This document shows, one piece after another, positions 51,739-63,136 of a DNA stretch of 64,000 nucleotides. Source of the DNA: Citrobacter sp. JGM124. GTDB lineage: Bacteria; Pseudomonadota; Gammaproteobacteria; Enterobacterales; Enterobacteriaceae. The translations under genes were made by a program, and so were the position numbers. Numbering within the stretch: position 1 is the first letter of the stretch; the number at the start of each line of letters is the position of its first letter. The notes beneath the pieces were generated by a model. The model saw only the letters and a program-made list of their open reading frames with translations. It was not told the origin of the DNA and ran no database searches. The stretch is from positions 1 through 64,000 of the forward strand of contig NZ_JAERJD010000004.1 in NCBI RefSeq assembly GCF_018257795.1. Reading direction: 5' to 3'.

Positions 51739-53232
51739 ATGAAAAGAATAATTTATAATATTTTATTAGTGGCATTAAGCTCATGTGTTTTCAACCATGC
51801 GGCTTATGCTCAAATGGGTAAAGAGACATTAGAAAATAAAAAAATAACAACAGTTAAAAGCTTTTTCCCTAAGGTTGAAGGTTCCTTTATTGGTGATCCG
51901 ATGCCAAATTACGATCAGGGGGAATTCAACGTTTTTTATCTTAATGACATTCGCGGTGGGAGTGACTTAGGGGTTCATGCTATCCACCTTCTGTCGAGCA
52001 GTGATTTATATGACTATAAGAATCACTCTGAAGTTATTCCTTATGTTAATGATGTTGATGACCCGGAGCTGTTAATAGGGACTGGGTCGGTTATGAAAAT
52101 CGGGGATACCTGGCATGCCTGGTATACGGCGCATAATCAAAATGTTTTCCCAGTAGAATCCGTTATGCATGCGACCAGTAAAGACAAACTTAACTGGACT
52201 AAACATCCTGAAGATACCATCTTGCCCGGTAAAAACTATCGTGGTAATGATTTCAGAGACCCCCATGTTGTCTGGATCCCGGAGCATCAGGAATACTGGA
52301 TGCTGATAACGACACGCAGTAATGGACGTGGTGTTATTGCTCGCTATACCTCTAAAGATCTTAAGCACTGGCAGGATAAAGGGATCTTTTTTGATAACGA
52401 TACGGTGGCGCCGGACTCTAATTTAGAATGCCCGACATTGGTTTATTTTAATGGACGCTGGTACCTGACTTTTAGCGACCAATGGCCACTGCGTTTAACC
52501 CAGTACCGAGTAGCGGATAAGCCCGAAGGCCCATGGCACAAACTGGATGATTATGCAGTCGACAGCGCAGGTTTCTATGCGGGGAAAATGACCTTAAAAG
52601 ATGATCGGCTGTTCATGTTTGGATGGGTGCCAACAAAATCGGGTAATAGCGATAAAGGTAATATTGACTGGGCTGGAAACTTGGTTGTCCATGAACTGGT
52701 TGCTGAAAAAAATGGCCAGCTAAAAAGTGTGATACCTCAGGAAATGGAAAGTAAAATTGATACGACTCAAGGAAGTATTGATATATTAAAAAGTATTGAA
52801 ACTCTCGAAAGCAGTTTTAGCTTTGGAAAAATAAAATCAGATGTTTATGCACCATTACCTGAAAACGGTGTAATAACCGGTACCGTGATGCTGCCCTCTG
52901 ATGGCATGATCATGAGTTTCGGTGTTAATGATAAAAATATTGGTGCTGCTTATCCCAATGTTGTTTTTAATAAAAAGAAAAATAAAATATATTTTTTCAA
53001 TACAGCATTAAGCAGTATTAATAAATCTCAGGCCGAATCCTGGATAGATATTCCGCTAGGTGAAAAAGTTGATCTCAAAATCATTTATGAAAACTCTATT
53101 GCGGTTTTCTATATTGATAATCGTAAAGCCTTCACTACCAGAATGTATAACATGCCAGGTAAGCCGTGGAGTGTCAGTTTGCCAGCCGGGGATGATATCC
53201 AGGCAACCTTCACCCTTAAAAAAATGCCGTAA
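51739..53232 (+). CDS. Periplasmic or secreted GH32-like fructan hydrolase
   Basis: The 497-residue precursor has a signal peptide cut near residue 24 (NHAAYA/QMG). The GH32/GH43-type propeller residues are recognisable: Asp53 in GDPMPNYDQG replaces the usual NDPNG nucleophile motif, Asp174 in DFRDPHVVW, and Glu230 in LECPT. A C-terminal beta-sandwich-like part follows residue ~330. It likely cuts levan, inulin or other fructans in the periplasm into sugars for the symporter. The non-standard first motif means linkage specificity, or even transferase rather than hydrolase activity, is open. It lies 14 bp after porin 1. Confidence 0.82.
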   Translation: MKRIIYNILLVALSSCVFNHAAYAQMGKETLENKKITTVKSFFPKVEGSFIGDPMPNYDQGEFNVFYLNDIRGGSDLGVHAIHLLSSSDLYDYKNHSEVIPYVNDVDDPELLIGTGSVMKIGDTWHAWYTAHNQNVFPVESVMHATSKDKLNWTKHPEDTILPGKNYRGNDFRDPHVVWIPEHQEYWMLITTRSNGRGVIARYTSKDLKHWQDKGIFFDNDTVAPDSNLECPTLVYFNGRWYLTFSDQWPLRLTQYRVADKPEGPWHKLDDYAVDSAGFYAGKMTLKDDRLFMFGWVPTKSGNSDKGNIDWAGNLVVHELVAEKNGQLKSVIPQEMESKIDTTQGSIDILKSIETLESSFSFGKIKSDVYAPLPENGVITGTVMLPSDGMIMSFGVNDKNIGAAYPNVVFNKKKNKIYFFNTALSSINKSQAESWIDIPLGEKVDLKIIYENSIAVFYIDNRKAFTTRMYNMPGKPWSVSLPAGDDIQATFTLKKMP

Positions 53233-53244
53233 CCGGAGAGTATT

Positions 53245-54258
53245 ATGAAAAAGTATATCGCTTCCGCTTTTATGACTTTATTACTCTCTCCTGGTATTGC
53301 AGTAGCGAGTATGAGCATTGTTAAAGATACTGCGGGTAATGTTGTTGCTGTCGATCCCTGGTCATATCTTGATGAGAGTGTGATGTGGACGTCTGCTCGT
53401 TCCTCCAACCCTAATGGTGGAAAAATTCATGGGGTTTTGAAAGTTAAGTATGCCATTACAGACAATAACTGGAAGCATAGCGATCGCCATGATGGCTCTG
53501 ATACCTTTACCTTTGTCCAGGGCGTTATGCGTACGGATGCGTTGCCTGACTGGTATCTGGCTTTTTCCAGTGGGCGAAAGACAAACTATGACGGTAGCTG
53601 GGAAAGCCAAACCTATATTAGCCAGGATCAGTGGACTCAAGTTATTCTGGGCTACGAATCGTTCTATAAACAATTGCGCTATGGCTGGGATGTCATGGGT
53701 GGCAGTGTGTCATTAGATGACCGTTGGCAGGCACGTTTAAAACTATTTGCTGACCTGCAATTGACGGAACGGGCTTCTCTGTTTGGTTATGTTTATCAGC
53801 AGACCGATCATCGGCGCAGTGGCGCGAGCCAGAATGACCGGGATGTAAATTCATTCCAGATTGAACCGGGGGCCCAGTACATCATTAACAATACAACCGG
53901 GGTTTGGTTCAGAAATCTCTTTTCTTCTGGAAGGCTTGAGCGCGACCAGTGGGGAGATATCAAAAATAAAGAGTGGACAACCTCTGCAGGGATTTGGCAC
54001 AACTGGGGTCAGTTATCCACAACGTTTAGTGGTGGGTATGGCCACTACAGTAAGTTCAACGCACGAAATGATGAGTCAGAAACTTTCCAGAGCACGCGCT
54101 ATAAATTTATAAAGCTTTCTGCTAATTATCCTGTTACCCGTCGATTCACATTATCCGGTGAAGTGACCGGCGCCGATATGAAGCAAAGTGGTTCCTGGGT
54201 AAAAAATGGAAAGGCTATTTCAACAGAGTATAAGATGATGGTGGATTTTAATTTCTAA
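53245..54258 (+). CDS. Second OmpG-like outer-membrane porin
   Basis: This 337-residue precursor has a signal peptide cut near residue 21 (SPGIAVA/SMS) and a barrel that ends in Phe (MMVDFNF). Shared strand patterns with the other porin include the DWYLAF/NWYFGF, RWQARLKLF/RWKYRLKLW and RDQWGDI/RANWGDI stretches. It belongs to the monomeric, carbohydrate-permeable OmpG-like group. It starts 12 bp after the periplasmic enzyme gene behind GGAGAG and is the last gene before a strong terminator. Confidence 0.85.
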   Translation: MKKYIASAFMTLLLSPGIAVASMSIVKDTAGNVVAVDPWSYLDESVMWTSARSSNPNGGKIHGVLKVKYAITDNNWKHSDRHDGSDTFTFVQGVMRTDALPDWYLAFSSGRKTNYDGSWESQTYISQDQWTQVILGYESFYKQLRYGWDVMGGSVSLDDRWQARLKLFADLQLTERASLFGYVYQQTDHRRSGASQNDRDVNSFQIEPGAQYIINNTTGVWFRNLFSSGRLERDQWGDIKNKEWTTSAGIWHNWGQLSTTFSGGYGHYSKFNARNDESETFQSTRYKFIKLSANYPVTRRFTLSGEVTGADMKQSGSWVKNGKAISTEYKMMVDFNF

Positions 54259-54271
54259 TTTTATGCTTGAT

Positions 54272-54309
54272 GATAGCCACTGAAGTGAACCACGGTGGCT
54301 ATCGTTTTT
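54272..54309 (+). terminator. Terminator of the sucrose/fructan operon
   Basis: A 9-bp stem GATAGCCAC (54272-54280) / GTGGCTATC (54295-54303), 14-nt loop, then G and five T. It ends the four-to-five-gene operon. Confidence 0.87.
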
Positions 54310-54536
54310 GCATCTGTATCAATATAATACTGTGTACGACTTACGCTGATGGCGATGGCTTTTGTGCTGTTCGTTACCTGTTAGTCAGACGGTATCCTGG
54401 TGAGCAACAGCACGCCTCTCTTTCTTTACTTCCAGATAAAACTATTCAGCACTTCCCCCACTTAAATTCAAAGTAACAATTTGATTTTTAAAGTATTAAC
54501 CTTGCTTTGCGATGGGGATTTATATTTTATTTCCGT
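54310..54536. other. Spacer between the fructan operon and the pstS promoter
   Basis: About 230 bp with no supported gene. A 69-codon open frame overlaps the terminator and has no RBS. The right end is A/T-rich, next to the PhoB sites. Confidence 0.55.
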
Positions 54537-54587
54537 GAGTCATAAAACTGTCATAAAACGTACATATATTTGTCACTGAACTGTCCT
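54537..54587 (+). promoter_or_regulatory. Pho box array of pstS
   Basis: Five 7-bp PhoB half-sites repeat every 11 bp: GAGTCAT (54537), CTGTCAT (54548), CGTACAT (54559), TTGTCAC (54570) and CTGTCCT (54581), each followed by an A/T-rich 4-bp spacer. The layout closely resembles the E. coli pstS promoter. A poor -10 (TACCCT, 54594-54599) follows, as expected for PhoB-dependent transcription under phosphate starvation. Confidence 0.88.
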
Positions 54588-54644
54588 ACTTTTTACCCTG
54601 TATTCAACTTAACAATATCTTACGAACATCTGGCAGGAGACATT

Positions 54645-55685
54645 ATGAACGTTATCCGTACTACTGTCGCAACGGTTGTTACCGCGGCGCTGGCCATGAG
54701 CTCTACCGCAGCATTTGCCGCTGCAAGCCTGACCGGTGCAGGTGCAACATTCCCTGCGCCAGTGTATGCCAAATGGGCTGATACCTACCAAAAGACGACT
54801 GGTAATAAAGTGAACTACCAGGGAATTGGTTCTTCTGGTGGCGTGAAGCAAATTATTGCTAACACCGTTGATTTCGGCGCTTCTGATGCTCCACTGTCAG
54901 ATGAAAAGTTAAAGGAAGATGGTCTGTTCCAGTTCCCTACCGTGATCGGTGGTGTGGTTCTGGCTGTTAACTTGCCTGGCCTTAAGTCTGGCGAGTTGGT
55001 TCTGGATGGTAAAACTCTGGGTGACATCTATCTTGGTAATATCAAGAAGTGGAATGACCCGGCGATTGCTAAATTAAACCCAGGCCATAAACTACCTGAT
55101 CAAGACATTGCTGTTGTACGTCGTGCTGATGGTTCTGGTACCTCTTTCGTGTTCACAAGCTATCTGGCTAAAGTGAACCCTGAGTGGAAAGAAAAAATTG
55201 GTGCAGGCTCAACAGTAAACTGGCCAACGGGTCTGGGTGGCAAGGGTAACGACGGTATCGCAGCTTTCGTTCAGCGTCTGCCAGGTTCAATTGGCTATGT
55301 TGAATATGCTTATGCTAAGCAAAACAACCTCGCCTACACCAAACTGGTTTCTGCCGATGGTAAGCCAGTTAACCCAACTGAAACAAGCTTTGCTAATGCC
55401 GCAAAAGGTGCTGACTGGAGCAAGTCTTTTGCCCAGGATCTGACTAACCAAAAAGGTCAGGATGCATGGCCAATCACCTCAACTACCTTTATTCTGCTTC
55501 ATAAAGAGCAGAGCAAACCAGAGCAAGGTGTTGAAGTGCTGAAATTCTTCGACTGGGCTTATAAAGACGGTGCGAAAGAAGCGAATGCTCTTGATTATGC
55601 GACTCTTCCTGAGTCAGTCGTTCAGCAGATTCGTGCTGCATGGAAGACGAATATTAAAGACAGCTCAGGCAAAGCGCTGTACTGA
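54645..55685 (+). CDS. pstS: Phosphate-binding periplasmic protein PstS
   Basis: PstS binds phosphate in the periplasm for the high-affinity Pst importer. The 346-residue precursor (E. coli 346) has a signal peptide ending AAFA near residue 25 and the phosphate-binding residues in [24 protein letters not shown] and [12 protein letters not shown]. The ATG at 54645 follows AGGAGA; upstream in-frame codons fall in the PhoB-box region. Confidence 0.97.
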   Translation: MNVIRTTVATVVTAALAMSSTAAFAAASLTGAGATFPAPVYAKWADTYQKTTGNKVNYQGIGSSGGVKQIIANTVDFGASDAPLSDEKLKEDGLFQFPTVIGGVVLAVNLPGLKSGELVLDGKTLGDIYLGNIKKWNDPAIAKLNPGHKLPDQDIAVVRRADGSGTSFVFTSYLAKVNPEWKEKIGAGSTVNWPTGLGGKGNDGIAAFVQRLPGSIGYVEYAYAKQNNLAYTKLVSADGKPVNPTETSFANAAKGADWSKSFAQDLTNQKGQDAWPITSTTFILLHKEQSKPEQGVEVLKFFDWAYKDGAKEANALDYATLPESVVQQIRAAWKTNIKDSSGKALY

Positions 55686-55726
55686 TTGTAAAAATCCGGG
55701 ATAACGGTATATGTTATCCCGGTTAA

Positions 55727-58419
<2,693 letters not shown>

Positions 58420-58433
58420 TGCAGGAGAATGCA

Positions 58434-59159
58434 ATGGATAATCTCAATCTTAACAAACATATTTCCGGCCAGTTTAATGCCGAGTTGGAATCTATTCGTA
58501 CCCAGGTGATGACCATGGGAGGGCTGGTTGAACAACAGCTTTCTGATGCCATCACCGCGATGCACAATCAAGATCGTGATCTGGCCCAGCAGGTTATTGC
58601 TGGTGATCAGAAGGTCAACATGATGGAAGTGGCCATTGACGAGGCTTGCATACGCATCATTGCTAAACGTCAACCAACGGCCAGTGATTTGCGTCTGGTT
58701 ATTGCTATCATTAAAACGATCTCAGAGCTTGAGCGTATTGGTGATGTTGCTGATAAAATTTGTCGTACCGCACTGGAAAAATTCTCCCGGCAGCACCAAC
58801 CTTTTTTGGTCAGCCTCGAGTCCCTGGGGCGTCATACGATCCAAATGCTGCACGATGTACTGGATGCTTTTGCTCGTATGGACCTGGATGAAGCGATACG
58901 GATTTATCGCGAAGATAAGAAAGTCGATCAGGAGTATGAAGGTATTGTCCGTCAGCTGATGACCTATATGATGGAAGATCCCCGTACCATCCCCAGTATC
59001 CTGACTGCACTCTTTTGTGCGCGGTCTATCGAACGTATTGGTGATCGTTGTCAGAATATCTGCGAATTTATCTTCTATTTCGTGAAGGGGCAGGATTTTC
59101 GCCATGTGGGTGGTGATGAGCTGGATAAATTACTGGCGGGTAAAGATCCTAAAGAGTAA
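58434..59159 (+). CDS. phoU: Phosphate signalling protein PhoU
   Basis: PhoU is a metal-binding double three-helix-bundle protein that represses the Pho regulon when phosphate is plentiful, through PhoR and PstB. The 241-residue product matches E. coli. The two metal motifs [17 protein letters not shown] and [15 protein letters not shown] (E/DxxxD) are intact. The ATG at 58434 follows AGGAGA, 14 bp after pstB. Confidence 0.97.
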   Translation: MDNLNLNKHISGQFNAELESIRTQVMTMGGLVEQQLSDAITAMHNQDRDLAQQVIAGDQKVNMMEVAIDEACIRIIAKRQPTASDLRLVIAIIKTISELERIGDVADKICRTALEKFSRQHQPFLVSLESLGRHTIQMLHDVLDAFARMDLDEAIRIYREDKKVDQEYEGIVRQLMTYMMEDPRTIPSILTALFCARSIERIGDRCQNICEFIFYFVKGQDFRHVGGDELDKLLAGKDPKE

Positions 59160-59171
59160 TGCCATTTCCCC

Positions 59172-59194
59172 TGGCGGGAGCTCAGTTCCCGCCA
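59172..59194. terminator. Hairpin between phoU and yiiM
   Basis: An 8-bp stem TGGCGGGA (59172-59179) / TCCCGCCA (59187-59194) lies between the two convergent genes. No T tract follows, so termination strength is uncertain. Confidence 0.6.
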
Positions 59195-59203
59195 TATCCC
59201 TAC

Positions 59204-59881
59204 CTATTTTCCCCATAACCGCCGCGAATTATCTTCTATTTTTCTTGTGATACGACGTTGTTGCATCGTGCGGCTCCAGCTAACTGACAAGCCAGGGGCA
59301 GACAATAAGCGATGATACTGGGAATCATCAAACGGCATATGCCAGGCAATGGCAATCGCTTCTGCTACAGTAATGTCGCTAAGGCGTGAAACGAGCTCTA
59401 ATGGGGCGTCGCTGGATACACTGCCCCCGGCAATAACCCGATATAGCCAGCCACAGTAACCTGATTCTTGCATACGCTCTGACATATCATTAATGCCAAA
59501 ATGGAAATTGAGTTTAAAGCAAGGAGAACGTGGTTGAGTCACTTGAATCAAGGTATGGCCCCAGCGGAAGATATCCCCCATGTAGACATTGTGCTCTGTC
59601 AGCCCTTCAGTTGAGAAGTTTTCACCAAAGGCAGGGGCATTAAAGCTGTCGGCCTGTTCAGGGAAGCATTGTGCCCAATGCTGGTAGTGTTCTCGTGGGT
59701 AATGGCAGAGCGCTCTGTCAGGGCCACCATGGAAACCCTGCTCTGCCTGTTCATCACCTTCGAGCCCTGCATAGGTCAGGAGTAGCTCACCTTCTTGTTG
59801 TACTTTAGCAATAGCACTGGGGCGACTACCGGGGTAATGACGAATTTTACCTGCATAAACCTGAAGTGAATAAGGGTGCAT
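59204..59881 (-). CDS. yiiM: MOSC-domain protein YiiM (6-hydroxyaminopurine resistance)
   Basis: This 225-residue cytoplasmic protein is related to E. coli YiiM, a molybdenum-cofactor enzyme that reduces toxic N-hydroxylated bases such as 6-hydroxylaminopurine. The MOSC core is visible in GLEGDEQAEQGFHGGPDRALCHYPREHY, in FGENFSTEGLTEHNVYMGDIFRWG and in the Cys of QPRSPCFKLNFHF, the likely cofactor ligand. It lies downstream of sodA on the same strand with a terminator between them, as in other enterobacteria. Confidence 0.93.
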   Translation of the reverse strand: MHPYSLQVYAGKIRHYPGSRPSAIAKVQQEGELLLTYAGLEGDEQAEQGFHGGPDRALCHYPREHYQHWAQCFPEQADSFNAPAFGENFSTEGLTEHNVYMGDIFRWGHTLIQVTQPRSPCFKLNFHFGINDMSERMQESGYCGWLYRVIAGGSVSSDAPLELVSRLSDITVAEAIAIAWHMPFDDSQYHRLLSAPGLSVSWSRTMQQRRITRKIEDNSRRLWGK

Positions 59882-59917
59882 AGGGTGGCTCTCTGGTTTT
59901 GCGGAGACAACATATAT

Positions 59918-59944
59918 AAAAAAAGCGAGCTGTCAGGCTCGCTT
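59918..59944 (-). terminator. Terminator of sodA
   Basis: An 8-bp stem AAGCGAGC/GCTCGCTT with a 6-nt loop is followed on the minus strand by a T run. It lies 22 bp after the sodA stop and 37 bp before yiiM. Confidence 0.88.
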
Positions 59945-59965
59945 CTCTGAGGCAATAATGCAACT

Positions 59966-60586
59966 TTATTTTTTAGCGGCGAAACGTGCAGCTGCTTCGT
60001 CCCAGTTAACCACGTTCCAGAACTCTTTAGCGTAGTCAGGACGACGGTTTTGGAATTTCAGGTAGTATGCGTGCTCCCAGACATCCAGACCAATGATAGG
60101 GAAGCCTGATGCACCAGAAATAGCCTCACCCATCAGTGGGCTGTCCTGGTTAGCCGTAGAAACCACAGCCAGTTTATCACCTTTCAGTACCAGCCATGCC
60201 CAGCCAGAACCAAAACGGGTTGCTGCTGCTTTCTCGAATTCTGTTTTGAAAGCATCCACGCTGCCGAAGTCACGCTCGATTGCGGCTTTCAATTCACCTT
60301 TCAGTTCAGTCCCTTTTTTCAGGCCTTTCCAGAAGAAGCTATGGTTTGCATGGCCACCGGCGTTGTTACGCAGCGGGGTTTTTTTATCAGCAGGGAGTTG
60401 ATCCAGCTTGGTGATCAGCTCTTCTACAGGCAGGCTTGCAAATTCTGGCAGTGATTCCAGCGCAGCATTGGCGTTGTTAACATAAGCCTGATGGTGTTTG
60501 CTATGGTGGATTTCCATGGTTTCTTTGTCGAAATGTGGTTCCAGTGCGTCATAAGCGTAAGGCAGGGATGGCAGGGTATAGCTCAT
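59966..60586 (-). CDS. sodA: Manganese superoxide dismutase SodA
   Basis: SodA converts superoxide to oxygen and hydrogen peroxide in the cytoplasm. The 206-residue product (E. coli 206) has all metal ligands: His27 (HHSKHH), His82 ([10 protein letters not shown]), Asp168 and His172 (DVWEHAYYL), and the Gln of ANQDSPLM typical of the Mn type. The ATG at 60586 follows GGAGA; the longer open frame upstream is not used. Confidence 0.97.
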   Translation of the reverse strand: MSYTLPSLPYAYDALEPHFDKETMEIHHSKHHQAYVNNANAALESLPEFASLPVEELITKLDQLPADKKTPLRNNAGGHANHSFFWKGLKKGTELKGELKAAIERDFGSVDAFKTEFEKAAATRFGSGWAWLVLKGDKLAVVSTANQDSPLMGEAISGASGFPIIGLDVWEHAYYLKFQNRRPDYAKEFWNVVNWDEAAARFAAKK

Positions 60587-60870
60587 TTCATCGTCTCCGT
60601 TAACGTAAAGCGGCTGTCGTGCTTTCACGCCGCATGATCAGTGAGTTCATTATAGTAAATTAAACAGTCTTGAAAATGTTTATCAATGCCGTATTGATGA
60701 TGAGGTTATATTTGTTGTGCATAAATGCGGTAACAATCGTTATAAAACTAAGCATTATCGCCTTACCAGCACCGTCAACTCTGGGTTGCCAGTAAATCTT
60801 CCCCCGATGACATCTGTACGTCATCAAACTGTAAATTCGGTATAATCTTATCAACAGACTTGGCTATTAT
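60587..60870. other. sodA upstream region
   Basis: About 280 bp without a gene. It must hold the sodA promoter and any Fur, ArcA or SoxS sites; I see no clear consensus for these. An open frame of 64 codons here has no RBS. Confidence 0.5.
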
Positions 60871-61524
60871 CTATTGATGCCGACGAATACTATAAATAAT
60901 TGCTATAGCAAGTAGTATCAGTACAACAGAAAACCCCGCAAAATGGTAGTTAACTGATAAAAAACCGCCAGCCAATGCACCAAAAATAAATGATAAAACA
61001 GCGGCTAATAATACTTTTTTACTGTTGTCTTCCGGGGTGTTCTTTAAAAACGCACCGATACACGATGTTGTCATTCCGGTAACGTAGGTTGAGTGTACGC
61101 TGACATCACCGGCCTTATTAAAATATCCATTTTGAATACCCATTGATAAACTTATTATAAAAATAGCCAAGTTCATTGAATAAAGTTCTGGAATAAAAAA
61201 ATGGAGCAGGAAAACGATTGAAAACAACAGAAAAACGAGTGTGACAATATAGGGTTCACGTACCAGAGATGGGCTTTTCATGCGTGTAAATGTTCCAGTC
61301 AGCGTGCCCAGAACAAATCCGAAAATGGAAATGACAGAGAGTAATAATAGAGCCCAGTCTTTTTGCGCCACATAAATCATACTTAATACACTGTTACCGG
61401 TTAAGTGACCGGTGAATGCTTCAAAAAGAACAAAAGAGCAGGCATCAACAAACCCACCTATAAAAGCAAGTAAAAAATAAAACGGCAGTTTCATACTTGA
61501 TTCTGGTTTTTGCCGTACATTCAT
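60871..61524 (-). CDS. DUF1275 (YoaK-like) integral membrane protein
   Basis: This 217-residue protein has six predicted membrane segments and the family opening FYFLLAFIGGFVDACSFVLFEAFTGHLTGNSV near residue 15, with MGIQNGYFNKAGDVSVHSTYVTGMTT near 130. DUF1275 proteins are widespread and of unknown function. RBS AAGG lies upstream. It stands between sodA and kch on the same strand with sizeable gaps, so a shared operon is not evident. Confidence 0.88.
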   Translation of the reverse strand: MNVRQKPESSMKLPFYFLLAFIGGFVDACSFVLFEAFTGHLTGNSVLSMIYVAQKDWALLLLSVISIFGFVLGTLTGTFTRMKSPSLVREPYIVTLVFLLFSIVFLLHFFIPELYSMNLAIFIISLSMGIQNGYFNKAGDVSVHSTYVTGMTTSCIGAFLKNTPEDNSKKVLLAAVLSFIFGALAGGFLSVNYHFAGFSVVLILLAIAIIYSIRRHQ

Positions 61525-61655
61525 TTTTGTAGCCTTATTATTTATAACGTATTGGTATTGTTAATTTAAAGAAGGGTTAAAAGTAACCTGCTCGATGTTT
61601 TATCCTCCGAACAGGTTACTTTCAATGAAGGGATTAAATGGCTACGCCATCATAG

Positions 61656-62837
61656 TTATGATTTATTTTCGTGACCAAAAAACAATTGAGTCACCAGTTC
61701 ATTATTAATCGTTTCCCCATCCAGCGTTCTGACCAGTAGTTCACTACCGAGTAAGGGAAGCGAAAACACCATATCCGGATTAACGCGTTTCATTTTTTTT
61801 ATATTTAATGTGTCATTGACGAGCGCCAGAGTTTTAGTATCTTCCCCGGCTACTTCTTTTGCGGCAAGAATAATAAAAGCATTGTCAGAGTCGTTTGTTG
61901 ATAATGCAATAATACTTTTTGCTTTATCCGCCCCGGCCAGTAACAAGGTAGCAGTTGCGGAAGGATCCCCTTCCACGATGTCAGTTTTAGCTGGATAATT
62001 ATGTGGCACATTTGGGCTGCACACGACAGTCACATCATCCCCGCGTGAACGCAGTGAATTATAGACAGTTACAGATAAAGGGTTCGCCCCAACAATAATA
62101 TAGTGATTCTTTCTGTCCATGTTATAAACCCTGCCTTTAACTATTCGCTTAACATTATTGCTGATCATTGGTCCAGCAATAGAGGAAATGGATGCAGCAA
62201 AAACAGTAATACCAGATACGATCACCGTTAATGTGAACATGCGTGCTTCGGTGCTATGTGGAATGATATCGCCAAAACCGACGGTAGACATACAGACAAT
62301 AGCAAAGTAAAAAGCAGTTTGTAAATCAGTGACATGTGGCGAGAACTGGTCACCTAAATAGAGGGTGCCCAACATACTATAAACAATGAGCCAGGAGATA
62401 CTGATTGTCGCGAAGTAAGTACCGCTGGCAAGGCTATGATAGTAAAACTGACGCCAGTAATAGATCATAGCCAGAAGAACAACCGAGGAATAAGCTATTT
62501 TATGGCTATTCTCATGGATGATGACAATATCCAGAATGATAATAGTAAAGAGCAGTATAACAGTGAAAAACCATGCCACTCTGTTCCTGGTTGGCAATAT
62601 GATTGCCATAAATATCATAAATAACCCAATGAAAAGATGTGGAATTTCAAAATAGTTAAGGAAGCTTAGGGTATCTTTCCAGGAAGTAAAATCATGCCTT
62701 ATACTGGGCAGATGATTGATTATGTTTCTTATAACCGGAACAAGAAAAAAGCTGCCATTGATTGCGACTAAAACAGCCAGAAACAAGGGAATGGTTATCT
62801 TTGATCTGATTATTTTTATTGCAGTAGTAGGCGACAT
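61656..62837 (-). CDS. kch: Kch-type potassium channel with RCK domain
   Basis: This 393-residue protein has several N-terminal membrane segments, then the pore helix and K+ selectivity filter STVGFGDIIPHSTEAR near residue 190 (GFG in place of GYG, an accepted variant), a final helix and a cytoplasmic Rossmann-like RCK domain (HYIIVGANPLSVTVYNSLRSRGDDVTVV, ADKAKSIIALSTNDSDNAFIILAAKEV). Overall layout and local matches are those of E. coli Kch (417 residues). The first RCK glycine motif reads GANPLS and lacks the usual GxGxxG, so it may not bind NAD. Confidence 0.88.
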   Translation of the reverse strand: MSPTTAIKIIRSKITIPLFLAVLVAINGSFFLVPVIRNIINHLPSIRHDFTSWKDTLSFLNYFEIPHLFIGLFMIFMAIILPTRNRVAWFFTVILLFTIIILDIVIIHENSHKIAYSSVVLLAMIYYWRQFYYHSLASGTYFATISISWLIVYSMLGTLYLGDQFSPHVTDLQTAFYFAIVCMSTVGFGDIIPHSTEARMFTLTVIVSGITVFAASISSIAGPMISNNVKRIVKGRVYNMDRKNHYIIVGANPLSVTVYNSLRSRGDDVTVVCSPNVPHNYPAKTDIVEGDPSATATLLLAGADKAKSIIALSTNDSDNAFIILAAKEVAGEDTKTLALVNDTLNIKKMKRVNPDMVFSLPLLGSELLVRTLDGETINNELVTQLFFGHENKS

Positions 62838-63136
62838 GATACCTTCTTTATCAAGATGGTTTATCTGTATAGTAATACAGATAAAAAATAAAAAACATTC
62901 AAGCCTGTCTTACACATTGTGAATCTGCATCCATTCTGGGATGCCTCCAGGCAACAAACTGATTTGTAGGCATTATTTGTTTTTTTGATGCGTTTGTTGG
63001 AGGAGGTTAATTGGGCCAGGGAGAGCCGTGTAACCACTGGTATTGGTAAGTGGATATAAGACATCATGAGCATTTTCGTTTGTTGCCGGAGAGATACTGC
63101 ACCCTCTCCGGCCCCATACAGTAAGGAAAAAGCTAA
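62838..63136. other. Intergenic region between amt and kch
   Basis: About 300 bp. It holds an 8-bp inverted repeat CCGGAGAG (63086-63093) / CTCTCCGG (63104-63111) just past the ammonium transporter stop, probably a hairpin at its 3' end though without a T run, and the kch promoter. No gene is supported. Confidence 0.55.

Noticed and set aside
54267-54476. 69-codon open frame between the second porin and pstS
   Set aside because: It overlaps a clear Rho-independent terminator, lacks an RBS and has no protein-like composition.
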